Shown one piece after another: positions 35,214 through 45,307 of a stretch of 64,000 nucleotides of DNA. Location: assembly GCA_017506865.1 (NCBI GenBank), contig JAFCMP010000049.1:186001-250000 (forward strand). The letters are read 5' to 3'. A model generated the notes under the pieces. The model made no database searches, was not told the origin of the DNA, and saw nothing but the letters and a program-made list of their open reading frames with translations. Numbering within the stretch: position 1 is the stretch's first letter; every line of letters starts with the position of its first letter. The position numbers were made by a program, and so were the translations under genes. This DNA comes from Tribonema minus (lineage: Eukaryota > Sar > Xanthophyceae > Tribonematales > Tribonemataceae).

Positions 35214-35420
35214 AAAAAATCCGCTGCTTATGCAGCAACCCGAATTGCGTTTCGTCGATAGTTGATCCATCAGGCATCTGTGTGGTGAATTCAGTGTAGC
35301 TGAGCACGGTTGTGTCCGTGACAGCAACTGCAATGCAAGCTGCACTGGTATTGCAAGCAGTGGCGCCTCCATTGGTGCAGATGGGCGTTGACAACGTGCA
35401 CGACAAGGGCGGCATGTGAG
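35214..35420 (-). CDS. Possible exon of an unknown Cys/Thr-rich secreted protein
   Basis: The minus strand encodes a Cys-rich start with paired short Cys spacings (CTLSTPICTNGG and ATACNTSAACIAVAV), then a soluble stretch with YTEFTTQMPDGSTIDETQFG. Composition is protein-like and unlike the neighbouring frames. A clear partner exon and donor were not found, so this may be an exon of an unassembled gene or a decayed copy. Ends are approximate. I do not recognise a family. Confidence 0.25.
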
Positions 35421-37376
35421 CCGCGGTCCTGGCAAGGGCACCAAGTCTTCTGTTATAACGCGCATGCATTGGCAACGTGTGATGCCGGCACGTGCGGCGA
35501 CGCCGACGCATCAGACTTGTTTTCACCGCTAAGTAGCTGCCGCAGCGCTTTTGTGTGTGCACGCACACGGCAGCGATGCGCACGGCAGTGGACCATCATG
35601 TATCGGTGCTGGCCATGACAATGCGCACGGCAAAATTGGCAGTTCAGCCTCACTCTCAACGTCAGTAGCAGCAGTGCTTTCATGTTGGCGCACGCGCAAC
35701 ATGCACGACAAATGCAGCACGCTTTTGCGCTGTCAGCGCTAGTGTGGGGATGCTTGGCATGCCTACCTAGGCAGAGGTGTACGTGGATGGAGCGGAGTGT
35801 GGGTGTATGGAGGGGGCAATAAGTATGGGACCTTTACCTTTGCAGATTTTTTCCTTGTTTTCTGCATCTTAAAAGTGGATGGTATTCGGTGATTCCCGTG
35901 TTTTTGCCCATGGGGCGAATCCGGTGAGTTGTGTTGACAGCCAACTCTTGCTCTTTGGCACTTGCACATGCGACATGCATAGATATATATATATATATCT
36001 TCTTGGGATGTGCAACTGTGTGGGACTGGGTGATCTTGACGACAACACCTGAATGCGAGGCTCCAAAAAACATCCAAGGTTTTAGATTATGTTGTGCGTG
36101 GATTGCATGCTGCAGTATAGAGTAACAAGACGTTGTCATCTACTGATGATATGGGCATTATGATGCATAACCATAGCCTCCAATTAAAGAACTAGCGTAA
36201 AGATCATGCGCGGTGAGGTTCCTGGACCACGGACACTTTTTGGACAGGCTATACCACATGCTAAATTTGTGAGGTTTGCCTACATGCTTGGCTGTCGATA
36301 CATCTGCACGCACACTAGCTTGTACAAGGACCACTTGTGCATACTCAAAAAGCAAAATACAACGAGAAGGACAAAACAGAGCTCACTGTATGCTAGATTC
36401 CCGCCGTGCAAGTTGCCTGGCCTCTATTACGTGTCACGGCTCGTAGTTGAACCCCCACTGGCAACGTGCGGCAGCCAACAACCACTCACTCAATGAATGA
36501 TGAGCTGGCCGTGCACATTAGATACTAGTGTGTGACCTGTAGTTAACAGCGTGCACAGCTTTACGACAAGCTGTATGAACATCATCTTATGGTTTCTGCA
36601 AGTGATGATAATATTTGGTGGCTAAAAACGTCGCAGAACACCTCGTTGCAGCTACAACTGCGTGCGCGCGCGAACCCTCGCTGCGCTCGATTTAATTCTA
36701 GCCCTATCCATGAGCATTGAAAATTCGCCACAGAACCTACTGCAAGTGGGTAAAGTCCTGGGTACACGAACGAACGTGTGAGAAGTGCTTGTACCATATA
36801 TATGCAGAAGCTACTTGCCCATGTAATGTGGACAGAACGAGGCCAAGAGAGAGGCAACACCTTCCACTTCGAGGCCTCGTTGCATTCCACAGGCCTCGTT
36901 TTCCACCTGCACGAGTCCGCTGCACAAGTCCCCTGCACTGCTACCAAAAAAAATACTCCACGTACAATAGCAGCAGTGCAGCAGCAATAGCAGCAGCAGC
37001 GTGCGGGCAACCCAGACACAATCACATGGCAAGGAGTGCTGATGGGGTCTAGAGTCACGGCGTTCTGCTGCAACCAGCACACACTTTTATCTCAACTGTT
37101 ACTGTGCTAAAATGCAGCTGAGTCGCTGCTGGCACTGCAGCGCAGAAGGATGCAACCAGAACAACAGGGGTTGTGTGTGTGTTTTCTGTCACGTCATGCA
37201 TTTGCATATGTGTTTTCTGTCACGTCATGCATTTGCATATATACAACAACGCCTGGCGCACGCACCACTCGCGGAACAAGTGCTTGGCGTCACCCATCAT
37301 TACTGGTAGACGTTCCCACTCACTGAGGTCTGTCGTTGGTGGCCTGAGGCCAACTGTGAGGCAACGCGTTATCTGC

Positions 37377-37587
37377 TCACGGTTGCTTCGCTGCTGCTGC
37401 TGCCGCTTCCCCTGGCATGAACACATGCACGTTTTTCAGCACCAGCACTTCAAACTGGTAGAAGCTCTGTTTCGCCTCGTCCATCACATCCAGCCACTCC
37501 CGCTGAGCCTCCACCACAGCAGCGTACAGGTGTTCTGCGTTCAGGTGCATCTCCGCGGCAGCGACGCAAGGCAGCATCACCTTTGCA
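37377..37587 (-). CDS. Terminal exon of an unknown coiled-coil gene
   Basis: A good acceptor (GTCCCGCAG) at 37588 opens a frame of 69 residues to a TGA at 37377. The sequence is helical and amphipathic (EHLYAAVVEAQREWLDVMDE, FEVLVLKNVHVFMPGE) and ends in an Ala run. It needs a preceding exon ending in phase 2. A candidate partner is the coiled-coil stretch near 37930-38057 on the same strand (ERRPSQAPTDARIAELFALV followed by a Lys/Glu-rich heptad region), but that stretch lies in the inverted duplication and the junction could not be fixed. No family recognised. Confidence 0.4.
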
Positions 37588-37697
37588 CTGCGGGACGTCA
37601 AGGGGGTTACAGGAGAAGCGTGGACTTAGAATAGTCAGGTGCGGAGGATGAGATAGCCAGTGTCTCAACGGCCGCCATTCAGCCCAGCCACGCACCT

Positions 37698-38031
37698 GCG
37701 GATGCCAGGATTGCTGTGAACTGTTCACTTCAATGAACAAACTCTCGGCGGACTTCCACAAGGAGAAGGAGGAGAACAGCAAGCTCAAAGCTGCATTGGG
37801 CAACCTCTCTTCGGCGCGCTGCCAGCAGCTCGCCAACAATGTGCTACTGCTCCCTTTGAAAAACTGGACAGCTCTGATGAGGAGCTCCAGACGGAGGACA
37901 TTGTTGGCGAGCGCGCCAAAGAGAGGTTGCCCAATGCCGCTTTGAGCTTGCTGTTCTCCTCCTTCTCCTTGTCGAAGTCCGCCGAGAGCTTGTTCACTAA
38001 AGCAAACAGTTCAGCAATCCTGGCATCCGTA
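37698..38031. repeat. Inverted duplication of coiled-coil coding sequence
   Basis: Arms of about 135-145 bp at 37698-37842 and 37896-38031 are inverted copies with roughly 90% identity, separated by a spacer of some 53 bp. Both arms encode, on opposite strands, the same peptide beginning NKLSADF and continuing KEKEENSKLKAALGNL. The inverted similarity extends past this peptide on both sides. Transcription through it would give a long hairpin RNA. One arm is likely the genuine exon of the minus-strand gene and the other a partial inverted copy. Confidence 0.85.
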
Positions 38032-38599
38032 GGTGCCTGGCTGGGCCGTCGCTCCACACAAGCTTTTTTCGATCTTGAGTTGCGACAACCTGAAAGCTTT
38101 TTTCCTGGGTCGTAGACCCAAAGGTCTCCGTCGAGAGTTCTTACGGTCGTGTGCAGATCACGTTTGGTGCCAGATCTCGCGACGCAGGCCGAGAGGCGCT
38201 GGCGGCTGGGGCTTGGGCGAGAGCTGAGGCGACTGGCGAATTTCTCTGGGGGTCGCCGTCCCCGCCATCGCGTGCCTCGGCACGAGGGAAAAAACCCGAA
38301 TGTTCTAGGTGGGCAAGTGGGCCACGTGGCGTTTTTATTGACACGTGGATGGGCTCAGAGAGCTTTCACTACGCAGATTCGCTGGGTGACGCGTGTCATT
38401 TTGACACGTGTCAAACGCTCGGCCCCGCGGCTAACAAGCGCCTCGCTCGCTGGCACTGCCTTGCCGGCCTTGCTGTCATGCAGCGCCCACGGTGTGCAGT
38501 AGAGCAGAGAGCAGCTCGCAAGCAGGCTAAGCGAGGTTGGTGGCAACAGCGACAGTCTAGACTGGACCTGCACCTGCACTTTAGACAACCTGCGTGCAG

Positions 38600-39310
38600 G
38601 CGCGCGTGTTGGCGCCCAGGATTGCCATGTCTACGCTGCTGCAGTGCTGCCCGCATGCGGAGGACGGAGCTCGGAGCTGGAGCGTTTTTGTGGAAACCAG
38701 CAGCGCCAGCTCAGGAGGTGCTGAAGGTTGGCGCGCGCTTACGGAGTTGATGGGAACACCAGCCATGCCGGAAGCCGCAGCAGCAATACTCCTCGGGAGT
38801 GTTGCTCACATGCAGACGACGAAGCTCGTGGCTGGATTGTGGTTGTGGGATCGACGCCAGCAGCTGCAGCAGCGCTGGCAGCTCAGAATGGACCTATGAA
38901 GTGGAGCGCGTTGGAGTGTCAGCACTGCGGCATACAGAGGCACTATCCTGTTGGTGCCCAGGATTGCTACATCCACTCCCCTGGAGTGCTGCCCAGATTT
39001 GGAGGACACAGCAAGGGGCCGGTGCACGCTTATGGGATGTTAGCAACAGCAGCGCTCAGGGCGGTGCTAGAGATTGGAGCGCACTGTGGACTTGGTGGCA
39101 GCAGCAGCAGCAAGCAGCAGCAGGACCTGCATGGATTCGTACCGCACCTGCATGCAGAGGCACTTTCTTGGGGCCTATAGATTAATGGCGCCCATGATTG
39201 CTACGACCACCCCTTTGGAGTGTTGCCCGTATCAGGGTGCAAGGGGGGGCTGGAGCGCGTTAAGCCTGCGCATTTGCCAGCAGCAGCAGCAGCAGCAGCA
39301 GCGGCAGCTT
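38600..39310. repeat. Diverged tandem repeat rich in CAG, ~170-230 bp period
   Basis: A marker like GGCGCCCAGGATTGCYAYRT recurs at 38609, 38952 and 39188, with related AACACCAGCCATGCCGGAAG at 38755. Each is followed by similar GGAGTGYTGCYC and CAGCAGCAGC blocks. A pure (CAG)n run ends the array near 39281-39303. Units differ by many substitutions and indels. Open frames occur in several phases and are probably incidental. Confidence 0.65.
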
Positions 39311-40235
39311 TGCCGGACCTACATAACTGTGACGGCACCATATTGTGGGGCTTGCTGCAACCACAATGGCGCTGGTGTCGACCGCGAGCTGAGGGCGGAC
39401 ATGTGTGCTGGAGCTTGATTACAGTGAAGCAGTTGCTGGAAGTTCCGCAACGGGTATTATGTAGTGGTCGTAAGTGGTAGCTGTTGTTGGGTGGGAATGG
39501 GATGCGCTTAGGCACATCCTGTGTGCTCTGGGAGCCGTCGCTGATGACATTGCATCTATAAGGCATATGCTCTGCATGACAAAGTTTTTACATGCGCCCC
39601 TCAAGCGCGACAGCGCGCTGCACAGCCTTACACCATCCCGGGATGGGTCTACGACGCAGGACTCCGGCAGCGCAGCTGCTTTCAAGCTTTTTTTTTAAAT
39701 AAAGGAAGAGTGCAGGCGTGCGTCGTAAAAAAATTGCATCGACACCATAAGCTGAATCGTTCTATGTTGCATATGCTGGATGGGCGTGCTGCAACTTGCA
39801 GCAACCTGTGAGTGTGCACGCTCTTGGGTGCGACGCACAGACTGAACATGCGTAGTAGGTTGCTGCATATGACATCCCTTGCGCCCATATACGCAGTATG
39901 CATGCGTGGCAACGAGTGATAACTGCTGTCACATGTGATCATGTCTGAAATGTGGGCGTTGTCGAGTGCTGTCGTTCAAGCCAGGTTTGATGCATATGCA
40001 CACATTGCGGGGGTACCCTAACCAAACAATCAGCAGGGCAGGAAAAAGAGAAAACGGGCGCGCTCTCAAGCACAAGCAAAACACGTAAATCACATGATTG
40101 ATCATGTGTAGCACTTCTCTGGTCACGCCTGCTATTCCGACCACAGGTTCACCTGGCAACTGACCACCCAACACACAGTGGCGCCATATGCGACAGGCAG
40201 CAGCTGGTCACGCAACTCCAGCAACAGGCAACCTG

Positions 40236-43200
40236 CTAAACGTGCTCCTCTCTCGGCGAAAGCATGGCTTGCGAGACATCGTCACCCATGTCGGATACGA
40301 CGCTAGGCCTTCGCGGGGTAACCGCCTCTGACTTGCGAGTTGCAGACCCGCGATGCGAACGCGCAATTCTCCGCAGACCCCCTCTGTAATATGCCCGTAC
40401 CACGTTGGTGAAAGCTGCCGCCGCTGGGCGCAGCGACCGTTCTTGCGTGTCAAAATTCACAGCGTACAGCCCAAACTGTGAGAGCAGAATAGGGGCATGC
40501 GCAGGAGCAGCGTTGGTGTTGGGGCCTGAGTGGTGGCATCGGTTAAGACATCATTATCCACGCCGCAAGTGTAATTAACTGCCAACAAGTAGTGTGTGGC
40601 ATCACACACTTTTGTATGTGCACTCATCGTGTGATGATGGTCATGAAGCCGACAGCAATCACAGCAACAATGTCGAAGTTGGCGACTGAGGGGTAAGTAA
40701 TCCTGTATGCTCCGAAGTACTGCATGACTTGCCCAATGTAACCACAATGGCACCCCAAAAGCAACCCTTTCAATGGAGGTGCCAGTGGTAGCTTGGCTTG
40801 ACCTTGCCATGCACTGGCGATAATATTAAGACATTAGCAGAGGCGGTTCCTTGAAGCATTGCCATGGCAAGTGCTGACTACCACTTGAGGTATCTCACAG
40901 ACCAGGTGCAGTGTGGGTGTCTTGAGTTGCAAGCATACGCAGGCACCTGCTTTATACTCTTGTGAATTCTCACCATGTACGCCTGCAGTCATGCGCCCGA
41001 TGTGCTATGTACTTCTTCAGTATTCCGAGCAGGCAACATGCACGCAACAAAGGCTAGTGATATGTGTCATGAGCCAATATGCAGTCACTGTGACTGTGGT
41101 GGCCTGTCTGCTGCTCACCTTCATGTGGTACCCCTCACACCCTGTCATAGCACCACATTGTACAGAGGCAACACAGAGCGCATGCGAGTAGGTTATTGCT
41201 TGGCATGTTTTCCCGTCATGAACACACGTGTAACAGCTACCTACAGTACAGCATGACCATCAGCGATGCACACATGAACGTGCGTGTTGTGCCCAAATCG
41301 GAATGCATTGTGAAGCTGTCCATGCGCTCATGGTAGTTTGCGCTTTATCCATTCTAATCAGCTTCATTGAAACACCAGACGCATTGAGAGCCTGCCAGCC
41401 AGTTAGTTTGCCGTCAGGGCATCAGTGGCCGTTGTCAATGACGTACAAGCGCACTTGAGCATACGCACAACCAATAGATGTGTCACATTAGTCTAGCACA
41501 CTTTACTCTGTCCACATCAGGCATGGCGCAGTACAAATTGTGCAGTTGCATTGATTTCCATGCAACTGATAGCAGGCACACAAAACATTTCAAGGGCTGC
41601 ATTTGAGTAAACTCACACGTGCACTGATGAGACTCACATTCGAAGCTGTCGTAGAGGCTCCAATAGTAGTACCCAATCACATCGACACCATCTTGGATGG
41701 CTCGGCTGAGGGCGTACAGGTATCGTCGAATATAGAGGTAGCGCCTGCAAAAACGCCAGTGGGGAGTGAATGGCACTACACATGAGCAGCGAAATAGGCA
41801 ATTCAATGTGTCAAAGCTAATGAAGAGTCTCCGAGTGGTGACTTCAACTATCGATCAGCTGTTGCCACTGTGGCGGTCGTGAAGTAGACACCGCAAAACC
41901 ATGTACCGTATATGCCCGAGTAAACGCCCCCCCGGGCGTGCGAATCTGGGACTTTGCACAGCACGCCCATGGGCGTATACGGGGGGGGGGGGGTTTAGCT
42001 GCTCCATTTTGAATTGCCAGCTAGCAGAGGGGGCGTTTACAGGGGGGGGGGGGGGGCGTTTACTAGGGGCCGGAGGGGCGTTTACAAGGTGCGAGCACAA
42101 AGTTGTGTTGGCGATAGCGGACATCTCTGATAACGGCAATGGCGGTGCTGGCGAAGCTGCTGCAGCTACGTCAGCTCTTGTCATACGAGCATTGTTGCCT
42201 GTGTGACCATGCGTCGGCAGTAGAGAAGCACTCAATGATAAAAATGAGTTCAAGTTCGGCTTGAAGTTCGGCTTAATTCGGCTTTCGGGGTGTTGTGCGA
42301 GGCCGCGTGCCAACCTTCAATCATTTTGGTTGCCAGGGGGCTTTACAAGGGGGGGGGTGGGCGTTGTTGCCCACTTTGCCCTGGCAAGCACGCCCATGGG
42401 CGTTTACGAGGGGGGGGGGGCTGTACAAGGGGGGGTGCGTTTACTGGGGCATATACGGTACATCAGAATCAGGGAGGCCCTCAGAACAGCTTCAACAGCA
42501 AAAGTGGCTTCAACGATCTGTAGGTACTGAGCTCTTGTCAGCCAGCTGTGTCACACATGTTGTGACCTGCTTGAAGATGTGCTTGAGTGAGTGCTTCTGC
42601 AGCTCCACAACACTTGCGCACAAGAACTATTACCCTGTCAGTTTTTGCGCTACCAGCGCCTATTTAAAGCTGTGCACACCAGACCTGGCAAGCACCACCC
42701 ACTATGCACCCAACATACAATGCCTCACCTGTCGTCATGTTTGTCAGCAATGCCATTTTCGGTGACGATGATGGGCTTGCCGAGCGTCGCCATGGTCTTG
42801 AGTGCGCTGTAGAGGCCCTCCGGATACACGCACTGCGGCATGTCTGTCATGATCTCCTGCGGGAGGGCCTTGAGCTTTGCCTCCAGCACTGGCTCCGTCA
42901 TGATGTTCCACAAACTCTGCAGCCATGGCAAGCAAGACAGGGCGGCATGATTTTGGCCTCTTGCGTTTCAGTGGCTACATAGCACTAGCTTGAGACAACA
43001 GCGAGCTGAAGCGGCAGACGGCATGACCAGTTCATCACAGCTCAAAAGCAGGCGATCGCCCATTTGTGGCTCACTGTTGCAGCTCATCTGGCGGCAATGT
43101 GACATGCGAGAACCTGATGCACAAACGCACAATGCTAGCATCTGCACGAGTCCCGGAATTGGCCTTCGTCTTCATGCCACTTCAAGACTTTGACAAGTGC

Positions 43201-43401
43201 AAAAGATGAATCGACACCGTCATGTGAACACCAGTCCAGCATGCGCACTCAAGACTGTGCCTACATACAGTGTATATGCAACGCCCGAGTGCTGGTACTC
43301 ACCACGTAGTAATGGTTGTAGTAGTTGAGCCCTATGAAATCATTCGCAGCAGGCGCTCTGGAATCCGTGTACGAGACGGACGCCGCAAAGGCACCCAAAA
43401 T
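40236..43401 (-). CDS. SFR2-like: SFR2-like glycoside hydrolase family 1 protein, C-terminal part
   Basis: Five exons (43303-43401, 42729-42916, 41638-41744, 41119-41141, 40236-40475) join in phase to 218 aa ending in a TAG at 40236. Landmarks are DFIGLNYYNHYY, YPEGLYSALKTM, the nucleophile motif PIIVTENGIAD, IQDGVDVIGYYYWSLYDSFEW, and CEGYHMKFGLYAVNFDT encoded partly by a 23-nt microexon. These match the C-terminal third of plant SFR2 (DFIGINYYGQ, VYPDGLYR, PFIVTENGVSD, VLGYIFWTISDNWEWADGYGPKFGL), a chloroplast-envelope galactolipid remodelling enzyme of the GH1 fold. Substrate cannot be told from these residues. The N-terminal two thirds, including the NEP acid/base motif, was not found in 43402-45307, where only ~1.9 kb separates this part from the next gene's stop. 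The gene may be truncated, or its 5' exons may be diverged. A TIR element sits in the intron between exons 2 and 3. Confidence 0.75.
41901..42463. mobile_element. TIR element rich in GTTTAC and poly-G, 563 bp
   Basis: The ends ATGTACCGTATATGCCC and GGGCATATACGGTACAT are inverted copies, extended inward by a GTAAACGC / GCGTTTAC pair, giving ~27-bp TIRs with one mismatch. The interior repeats GGGCGTTTAC with long G runs (for example 41979-41993 and 42042-42057). No clear target-site duplication or coding frame. It lies in an intron of the SFR2-like gene. Confidence 0.75.
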
Positions 43402-45307
43402 CTGCACAACCAGAAAACGTGATGAATTGAGTGAGGACTTAGGTGTATCATCTAAGCACTCTCCATGTCAAATCAGTACATGTGTGGATGTATGCTATTG
43501 ACCGCTTTGGCACTCAGTCTGGCTTTGCAAGGCAGCATACTGCATACAGTACAGCTGCACATGAAGCTGGTCCGCAACTTGGGAAGCCATGACAATGTAC
43601 TTCAAAACGTAATACAACCTTCAAATAGTCTCTCGTGGCCTGTCATGTAGTCTGTGTTGTGCCTCCGATCCTCAGGTCACGCGCATGGCATCAGCAACAT
43701 CATGAGAGCGGAATATGCTGCAATGATCACACTGGAGGCTGCCATGGGCGACGGCACACTGGTGATTAGCATGGTGCCGATAGTGCACGTTGCCACGCAT
43801 GCCGCTCTCCGGCTCCAGCACCAGTTCTATCAGTGCTGGTCCCGTCGGCATGCATGGTGGCACAAGTTCTACAAAAGTTTCAACAAAAAACAGAGCATTC
43901 TTTGGTGGCAGCCTGCAAACTTTGAGAGGGTGTGTCAGCCGCATTTGTGTGTTCCCAGCGTGATCCTTGCAACGCAGGTGCAGGCCAGAAGCAGCTGCAG
44001 GTGGCATCTGCAGGCTGTACAGTAACCAGTTCAGGCGGCACAGGTCGTAAGCTGCAAAAACAAAGTGTCATCTATTTTTGCCAAGAATGCATCTTCGGAC
44101 AACTTGGTGCCCGCCGCAGAGGTGCGGATCGTGCAATGCTGAAGCAAGAAGGGCGTGCATGACCCTGCCGTGTGAAAGGGGGATGTGAGACCACCTGATG
44201 CCCAACAGCAGCAAACCACAAATTTTTCAAGAACCCGCAATACCTAGACAGTACCCCCCCCCCCCCTTCCCACCCACCCACCAGCTTGAAATTCAGTCAG
44301 CACCTACAAGACTGTGTCAGCGCATGTGCGAATGCTGCTACAGTAGATGCACGCACTGACACTGATGAACAGTGGGGCTAAAAGAAAAGAGGCCAGAGAG
44401 GCCTATAACATGCGCTGTCGCCAGTGTTAGGCGGGGCAGTGGTGGCGATCGCTGTGGCGCCGCGCAGCCGCCAGATTAGGCAACAACAGCCAACAGTGGA
44501 TTCAGCCTCGATCTTCATGTCCACAAAAGCCGCAGCAGGGCCGACTGTTGCAAAAAAAAACAGCCGCCTGCTGTGTGACGCGCAGTCCCCGTACTAATGC
44601 ATAGACCCGCGACCGTCGTGATGGCCACTGCACGCGCTCCACCGCAAGACAGCTGTGTAGCACCATCCTCGTTATGCGTCTTTGCGGGCGCTCCAGTTGA
44701 AAACAGTGACAATTTGAGTTGGAGCAGCGCCTTTGCACTGTGTGTCCACCTTCAGGTGCGCCGTGCTCCTGCCCAAAAGGCCTCGACTGCAGCCACGGTG
44801 CTATTGACCAGTGGCCAGCCCGTGCCAGCTAAGGCACCGCAGAGTGGCAACGGCGACACCAATGCGCATTAATGCAAGAGGGAATGGGAATGATGGCAGT
44901 TTGAAGTCGTGGCATGTATGCGGGCATTGGGCTGGTCTTCCTGAACCATGTGCAGACAAAGCAAGCCAGTGTTCCCAGGCCAGGCAAGGCTGACAGTTGA
45001 ATGGTTGTGCTTGCACCCCCCCCCCCAAGCGGTTGTATTGTGCCCCTGTGAGCCACACCATACCTCACGTGCGATTGGTATGGACGCAGAAGGCCTTGAC
45101 TGCCAGTGTGAGACATGGGGGCACAGCTGCACTGCTACGCCATGATGTCAGACTGCTATACTATGAGTGCGGCAGTTCTGAAACTTGACAGTTTTTTGAA
45201 ACATGCTACCTGCGGAAAACATGTGTAGAGCATGTGTCAGTTATGCGTCATGCAATTCTGGCGTTCAAGTGCACCTGCCAGTATCAAGCTGGCAACACCC
45301 ACCATCG
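43402..45307. other. Unassigned stretch 5' of the SFR2-like exons
   Basis: This 1.9 kb should hold the N-terminal exons of the GH1 gene or be intergenic. A minus-strand open segment near 44040-43670 begins AYDLCRLNW, which faintly recalls the AYDYIH stretch of SFR2, but it does not continue like SFR2. No NEP, no HHSLP-like motif and no consistent splice chain was found. Two poly-C tracts (44257-44268 and 45018-45027) are present. Confidence 0.4.

Larger units (their letters stand above)
34146..40235. other. Long region upstream of RAD23 with repeats and gene fragments
   Basis: No complete gene could be assembled in these 6 kb. Contents listed separately: a 42-bp palindrome (34708), a possible secreted-protein exon (~35214-35420), a terminal exon of an unknown minus-strand gene (37377-37587), a large inverted duplication (37698-38031) and a diverged CAG-rich tandem repeat (38600-39310). 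A short (TA)n run lies at 35981-35998. A broken CCHC zinc-knuckle-like stretch near 38300 hints at a decayed retroelement. RAD23 promoter sequence must lie at the left edge, just above 34145. Confidence 0.5.

Noticed and set aside
38250-38345. Degenerate CCHC zinc knuckle (C-S-R-C-G-Q-V-G-H-like) of a retroelement Gag
   Set aside because: It needs a one-base frameshift and lacks the last Cys, and no reverse transcriptase or LTR was seen nearby, so it is mentioned only as a hint.
43670-44040. Possible upstream SFR2 exon beginning AYDLCRLNW
   Set aside because: Only six residues resemble SFR2 (AYDYIH) and the following sequence does not continue like the family; no donor gives the required phase 0.
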